Positions 5,578 to 8,940 of a stretch of DNA of 8,940 nt are shown here, piece after piece. This DNA comes from Phycisphaerae bacterium (GTDB lineage: Bacteria; Planctomycetota; Phycisphaerae; UBA1845): assembly GCA_028277545.1 (NCBI GenBank), contig JANQGB010001020.1, positions 1-8,940 of the forward strand, in the 5' to 3' direction. The notes beneath the pieces were generated by a model, which was not told where the DNA came from, searched no databases, and saw only the letters and a list, made by a program, of their open reading frames with translations. The stretch's first letter is position 1. Each line of letters opens with the position of its first letter. Position numbers and translations under genes: made by a program.

Positions 5578-8190
5578 TTAGCCGGCTACCCCTGGATCGT
5601 CTTCGCCGCCATCCCGGTCGCCGAACGTGAAGTCGACCACGATCGGCAGATGATCGGAAGTTTCGGGCGTGTCTTGCTGGCGTAACCCGTACACGGCCAG
5701 GTCGGCCGGCGCCATGTCGAGCGTGTTGAGGACGAACGATTTGTCCACACGCATCACGCTATCGGAGTAGAGCACGTAATCGAGCCGGCTGGGGGCGTAC
5801 TTGCTGCCTTCCGAGCGCCACGTATAGGTCCCGGGCCCGGCGTTATGCACCGGGAGGAGCTCGGCGAGTTGACTGCCGTCCCAGTCAGGAGGGGAATCCG
5901 TACCGTAGACATCTTCATTGATGATGTTGCCGTCCAGCAGCGTGCGTAATGGCTGAAGCCCGCCGACCAGGTTGAAATCACCGGCGATCAGGAAGGGCGT
6001 ATTGGCCGGCAGATCAACATGGCCGCCCGCCTGACGCAAGTCGCGGAACCAGTTGATATTGGCGTCGGCCTGCCTCTGGCGTCGCCTGTCCTCCGAGCCC
6101 CCTTCTTTACCGCAGCACTTGAAATGGGCTGAGATAACGTAGAGATCCTCGTCATACGTGGTGTCCGGTAGATCAACGAGCGCCATGGCCTGCCCGCGAT
6201 CAGTGCTGGGGATGGTATCGGGTGCCAGCATCGATAGCGGCCACCTGGCGGCCAGGACCGTGCCCCGGGCTTCGTAAGCCTGCCATCTCGGCTCACCTAG
6301 GGGCAGGATGTCGTCCAGCTTCGCCGCCACGGCTCCGGACGTGCGCTTTACCTCCTGGAAGCAGATGATGTCGGGCTTGATAGCGCCCAGTAACCGCTCG
6401 AAGTGTTCCGGTCGATCGAACAGCCCGTCCCAGCGCATATTGTGGACCATCACGCGAACGGCGTCGGCGTCCTCCTTCTCGAGCGGGATTGTCTGTTGCG
6501 GAGGCGGGTCGTCAGTGGCCGCCCCATCGTCGCGTTCATCCGGCGCAACGGAAGCACCTTCCGCACTCGCGCCGCCCCCCGCAGTCACAGGCTGAGCGAC
6601 GGCAGCAGGCGCCCCCTGCTCCACCCGAATCACGCGCCGCCCAAAAGACACCTGGCCGTGCATATCCCGCGCCCGAACCTCGATTGCATAGGTTCCCGGC
6701 GCCAGTCCAGCCGGCATTCGGGCCACCCAGACATGGGGCGTGGCCTGCGGTTTGGGCAGATTCTGATGAGGCGGCAGGTTCATGGCCTGCTCCGTAGCGC
6801 GCACTGCGACGAAATGGGGATCGGTTCTTTCCAGCTGCTTCATCGGCAGCCAGGGCTGCGAAGCGCCTACTCGCATCTCCACCAGCGAGCGGTCACTGCC
6901 GGCATAGACATTGGCGAGGATCTCTGTCGAGTGCGCGTCCGCCGAGGTGATGCTGCTCGGGGCGTGGATGGCAATCTGATCGTCGGCCGGCCGGCGGGCG
7001 GCCTTGTAGCGGACCGAATACCGGTTGCCCGTGAAAGTGACGATCGAGTAGCCGTTCGGTACGCCATCGCGCATCGTCGTATGCGGCAAGCCCCGCTCGT
7101 CGTTCGACCCGTCCCACCACGATCCGCAAGCCGCTCCTTGTACGAGATGGTGGTGCGGCCGCTTTCCGAGCCAGCCATCCTCGGCCCCGATGAAGAATTG
7201 CTGATGCATGTGCCAATGACTCGACATGGAGAATGTGTGGGGGCGATCGCTCAGCAGCGCATAGAGCTCCTGTCTGTCCTCCACTTCGACGAGCGGGATG
7301 TGCATCATCAGGACAACCAGCCGTTCCCGGGGCACGTGCTTGAGATCATTCTCGATGAACGCCAGGTGCGGCCCGATTTCGGCGTGGTACCTGTGCTTCT
7401 TGAGATGCCCGTCGTAGATCACGTTATCAAGAACTATGAAGTGTACCGGTCCCCAGTCGAACGCATACGTAGCCGGCCCGAACACACGCTCCCAGGTTTC
7501 GTCAGCCAATTCGTCCGACGTGACGTCGTAGTTCTGATCGTGGTTGCCGTGCACGTTGTACCAGGGTAGCCCCACGAGGCCCACAGCCGCGGTCACTGGC
7601 TCGAACAGCCTCAGGTCGTCGTGCACCACATCTCCTAGGGAGACGCCGAACGCGGCATCGAATCCGATAAGCTCCTGGACGATATCCCGGGCCAGGTAGT
7701 CGACCTCCTCTATGGTGACCGGCTGCGGATCGCCCAACACGAGCACGCGAAAGGTGTCTGGCTCGTCATGCCGCAACAGAGGAAAATCGACGGACTCGGG
7801 CAGCGGACCCGTGGGCGCCACGCCCTCGTACTTGAGCGTTGGCGGAGAGCCGCCCGGCTTGTGCACGTAGTAGAATCTCGGCAGGTTGCGCGAAGTCACT
7901 GGCGTCATGTACCCCTGCGGCTTGATGACAAAGAGGACGTCATCGCCGTCGATCGGCAGTTCGTACCGGCCGTCCGTCCCCGTAGGCACGACGTCACGCC
8001 CGTTGGACACACGAACACCCGCCAACGGCGGCTCGCCGGGATCGTGGAGGCCATCACGATCCTCATCGAGAAATACGATACCCCTGGCCACCTCCTGGGC
8101 AATTACCATGGCTGGTGTTGCGGCCAGGAAGCAGACAACCGCGCACACCCAGAGAGCCAGCAGTCTGCCAGGGTAAACAAGCAGTCTCAC
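5578..8190 (-). CDS. Exported calcineurin-like phosphoesterase fused to an EEP-family domain
   Basis: The product is 870 residues from GTG 8190. An in-frame TTG at 8214 would add eight residues but overlaps the ribosome site, so GTG is chosen. Residues 1-32 are a signal peptide (cut near VIA/Q). About 34-115 is a MetallophosN/SdrB-like beta domain with a DEDRDG motif. About 147-330 is the calcineurin-like core: D154 (GDPQ, with Gln in place of the usual His), GD187, GNHD 215-218, H297, and SHWH with H325 and H327. About 345-525 resembles MetallophosC. An Ala/Pro/acidic linker spans roughly 526-575. About 577-858 is an EEP domain with N584, E613, H689, D738-x-N740, D804 and SDH (D846, H847) all in place. 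Both active sites look intact, so it likely hydrolyses phosphodiesters or monoesters outside the cytoplasm. The substrate (nucleic acid, phospholipid or other) is unknown. No transmembrane segment is seen after the signal peptide. Confidence 0.95.
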   Translation of the reverse strand: MRLLVYPGRLLALWVCAVVCFLAATPAMVIAQEVARGIVFLDEDRDGLHDPGEPPLAGVRVSNGRDVVPTGTDGRYELPIDGDDVLFVIKPQGYMTPVTSRNLPRFYYVHKPGGSPPTLKYEGVAPTGPLPESVDFPLLRHDEPDTFRVLVLGDPQPVTIEEVDYLARDIVQELIGFDAAFGVSLGDVVHDDLRLFEPVTAAVGLVGLPWYNVHGNHDQNYDVTSDELADETWERVFGPATYAFDWGPVHFIVLDNVIYDGHLKKHRYHAEIGPHLAFIENDLKHVPRERLVVLMMHIPLVEVEDRQELYALLSDRPHTFSMSSHWHMHQQFFIGAEDGWLGKRPHHHLVQGAACGSWWDGSNDERGLPHTTMRDGVPNGYSIVTFTGNRYSVRYKAARRPADDQIAIHAPSSITSADAHSTEILANVYAGSDRSLVEMRVGASQPWLPMKQLERTDPHFVAVRATEQAMNLPPHQNLPKPQATPHVWVARMPAGLAPGTYAIEVRARDMHGQVSFGRRVIRVEQGAPAAVAQPVTAGGGASAEGASVAPDERDDGAATDDPPPQQTIPLEKEDADAVRVMVHNMRWDGLFDRPEHFERLLGAIKPDIICFQEVKRTSGAVAAKLDDILPLGEPRWQAYEARGTVLAARWPLSMLAPDTIPSTDRGQAMALVDLPDTTYDEDLYVISAHFKCCGKEGGSEDRRRQRQADANINWFRDLRQAGGHVDLPANTPFLIAGDFNLVGGLQPLRTLLDGNIINEDVYGTDSPPDWDGSQLAELLPVHNAGPGTYTWRSEGSKYAPSRLDYVLYSDSVMRVDKSFVLNTLDMAPADLAVYGLRQQDTPETSDHLPIVVDFTFGDRDGGEDDPGVAG

Positions 8191-8197
8191 GGTGGGT

Positions 8198-8203
8198 CCC
8201 TCC
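8198..8203 (-). promoter_or_regulatory. Shine-Dalgarno site deciding the GTG start of the phosphoesterase
   Basis: On the minus strand this reads GGAGGG, 7 bases before the GTG at 8190. From that GTG the product begins MRLLVYPGRLLALW, a textbook signal peptide. The alternative TTG at 8214 has no such site before it. Confidence 0.8.
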
Positions 8204-8387
8204 GCAAAGTGCAACGTGTCCCCGGTTACACTGCGCGCAATCTACCGCGAGCGTGTTCACCAGTCGAGGAGGACGGCGACGTGCCTGTAATGGATCGGGA
8301 AGCAGCCTGCGGCTCGTTTCAATGGCAAGGATCCCGCACACGTACATTGACCGCGACACCACGATGTATTGGAGAGCGCGCATACCG

Positions 8388-8425
8388 GTGCCCGACTCGG
8401 GGAGCACGCCCTCCGAGCCGGGCAC
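8388..8425. repeat. Strong 38-base hairpin upstream of the phosphoesterase gene
   Basis: GTGCCCG (8388-8394) pairs with CGGGCAC (8419-8425). After one A/C mismatch, CTCGG (8396-8400) pairs with CCGAG (8413-8417), then a G-T and a G-C pair, leaving an 8-base loop (8403-8410). It lies about 198 bases upstream of the GTG at 8190. It could end transcription coming from the right or be part of a leader RNA, but neither strand has a T-run after it. Confidence 0.6.
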
Positions 8426-8451
8426 TGATGGATGAAGAAGGAGGCCTAAGT

Positions 8452-8514
8452 GGTCGGCTGAGTTCGAATCGGTAGTGTCACTTCCAGTCAACACAACGAA
8501 ACGACCAGCCGACC
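8452..8514. repeat. Perfect 9-base inverted repeat with 45-base interior
   Basis: GGTCGGCTG (8452-8460) is the exact reverse complement of CAGCCGACC (8506-8514). The interior contains TTCGAA and GTGTCAC but no long pairing. It could be a cruciform, the ends of a small non-autonomous element, or a recombination site. No flanking direct repeat that would mark transposition was seen. Confidence 0.4.
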
Positions 8515-8519
8515 GTTAT

Positions 8520-8593
8520 CCCGGCTACGCCGCCGGGCCCACGGGCAGGCAGTAGGCGCCCCGGCCGGCAGCCTCTCCCCCTGGAGACTGCCG
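8520..8593. repeat. GC-rich pair of hairpins
   Basis: CCCGGC (8520-8525) pairs with GCCGGG (8532-8537) around a 6-base loop. Further on, CGGCAG (8566-8571) pairs with CTGCCG (8588-8593) and, after a CC bulge, TCTCC (8574-8578) pairs with GGAGA (8583-8587), closing a 4-base loop. The second is an 11-pair stem with a single bulge. No T-run follows on either side. The function is unknown. Confidence 0.45.
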
Positions 8594-8940
8594 AGCCGAG
8601 GGGCCAGGTAAACACACTGCGTCAGGCAACACCCTTTGCAGCGGTCTTCCTCAAGAAGGAGTCGCTGACCTGCATGACTTGGCACCTTCAACGTCCAATA
8701 CAAACCGCCGGCAGGCAAGCAGAATGGCGTCTTTTTCTGGAACGCTCTCGTAAGTGCGCCAGGGCCTTGAGCCTGTCGTGGTAGTGGTCGTCCAATCTGT
8801 TCGTCGCTCCTTGGTCCAGTCTCTGACGCTTCGCGCCTCGTGGGATTTTCGGAATCGGACACGATGAAGAACGCGGCAGGGTGTTCGGCGGGCATGGCAG
8901 TGACCACGCCCCGTGCCACGCGCCGGGCCGCTTTAGAGTC

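Larger units (their letters stand above)
8191..8940. other. 750-base region with inverted repeats and no recognised gene
   Basis: No protein family was recognised on either strand. A minus-strand frame is open from the right edge down to a TGA at 8488-8490 (about 150 codons, with a possible GTG at 8919). Its composition shifts along its length and it shows no motif I can name. A DRCKGC segment recalls a ferredoxin cluster motif, but the remaining cysteine spacing is wrong. It could be the remnant of a gene lying to the right, or chance. The interval 8388-8593 is rich in hairpins, listed separately. Confidence 0.5.

Noticed and set aside
6403..7569. 388-codon open frame on the plus strand
   Set aside because: It is antisense to the phosphoesterase/EEP gene, where the catalytic motifs are encoded on the minus strand. 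The product is rich in Arg and His with no domain.
8191..8494. Minus-strand frame starting at 8494 that overlaps the phosphoesterase start
   Set aside because: It runs into the phosphoesterase gene in another frame. The product has no domain and no ribosome site, while the phosphoesterase start is well supported.
8446..8520. Possible integron attC-like site around the 9-base inverted repeat
   Set aside because: The outer boxes do not match RYYYAAC and GTTRRRY, and neither an integrase nor a cassette array is present.
8590..8680. DRCKGC...C segment resembling a 4Fe-4S ferredoxin motif
   Set aside because: The spacing is C-x2-C-C-x3-C rather than C-x2-C-x2-C-x3-C-P, and the surrounding sequence does not resemble a ferredoxin.

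Overview
The window is a GC-rich bacterial chromosomal segment. All three recognisable genes lie on the minus strand and read right to left. Two of them encode exported proteins with Sec-type signal peptides, and clear Shine-Dalgarno sequences precede those two starts. The domain types (HEXXH peptidase plus von Willebrand A plus Asp-rich calcium-binding repeats; calcineurin-like phosphoesterase with its own N- and C-terminal domains) are common in environmental Gram-negative bacteria such as Planctomycetota. The taxon is an inference, and no marker gene is present.

Layout from right to left. Positions 8191-8940 contain no gene I can identify. This stretch holds several inverted repeats between 8388 and 8593, and an open frame of unknown meaning that runs off the right edge. 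Positions 8190-5578 encode an exported 870-residue protein that joins two unrelated phosphoesterase folds: a calcineurin-like metallophosphoesterase, and an endonuclease/exonuclease/phosphatase (EEP) domain after a low-complexity linker. Positions 5346-4888 encode a 152-residue cytosolic protein of the gamma-glutamylcyclotransferase/AIG2 fold, preceded by a tandem 9-bp repeat. Positions 4887-4158 hold hairpins and a doubtful small ORF.

From 4157 to the left edge one uninterrupted reading frame encodes at least 1385 residues of a secreted mosaic protein: signal peptide, HEXXH metallopeptidase-like domain, beta-rich region, VWA domain with an intact MIDAS motif, an Ig/Fn3-like region, and two blocks of Asp-rich calcium-binding repeats. 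Its C-terminus lies outside the window.

The genes are co-directional, but gaps of 231 and 730 bases argue against a tight operon. The two exported proteins suggest an outward-facing role: phosphate-ester hydrolysis, and surface proteolysis or adhesion. Nothing visible ties the cyclotransferase-like protein to them. I see no CRISPR array, rRNA, tRNA, transposase or phage gene. The most notable items are the two multidomain exported proteins and the hairpin-rich region upstream of the phosphoesterase gene.
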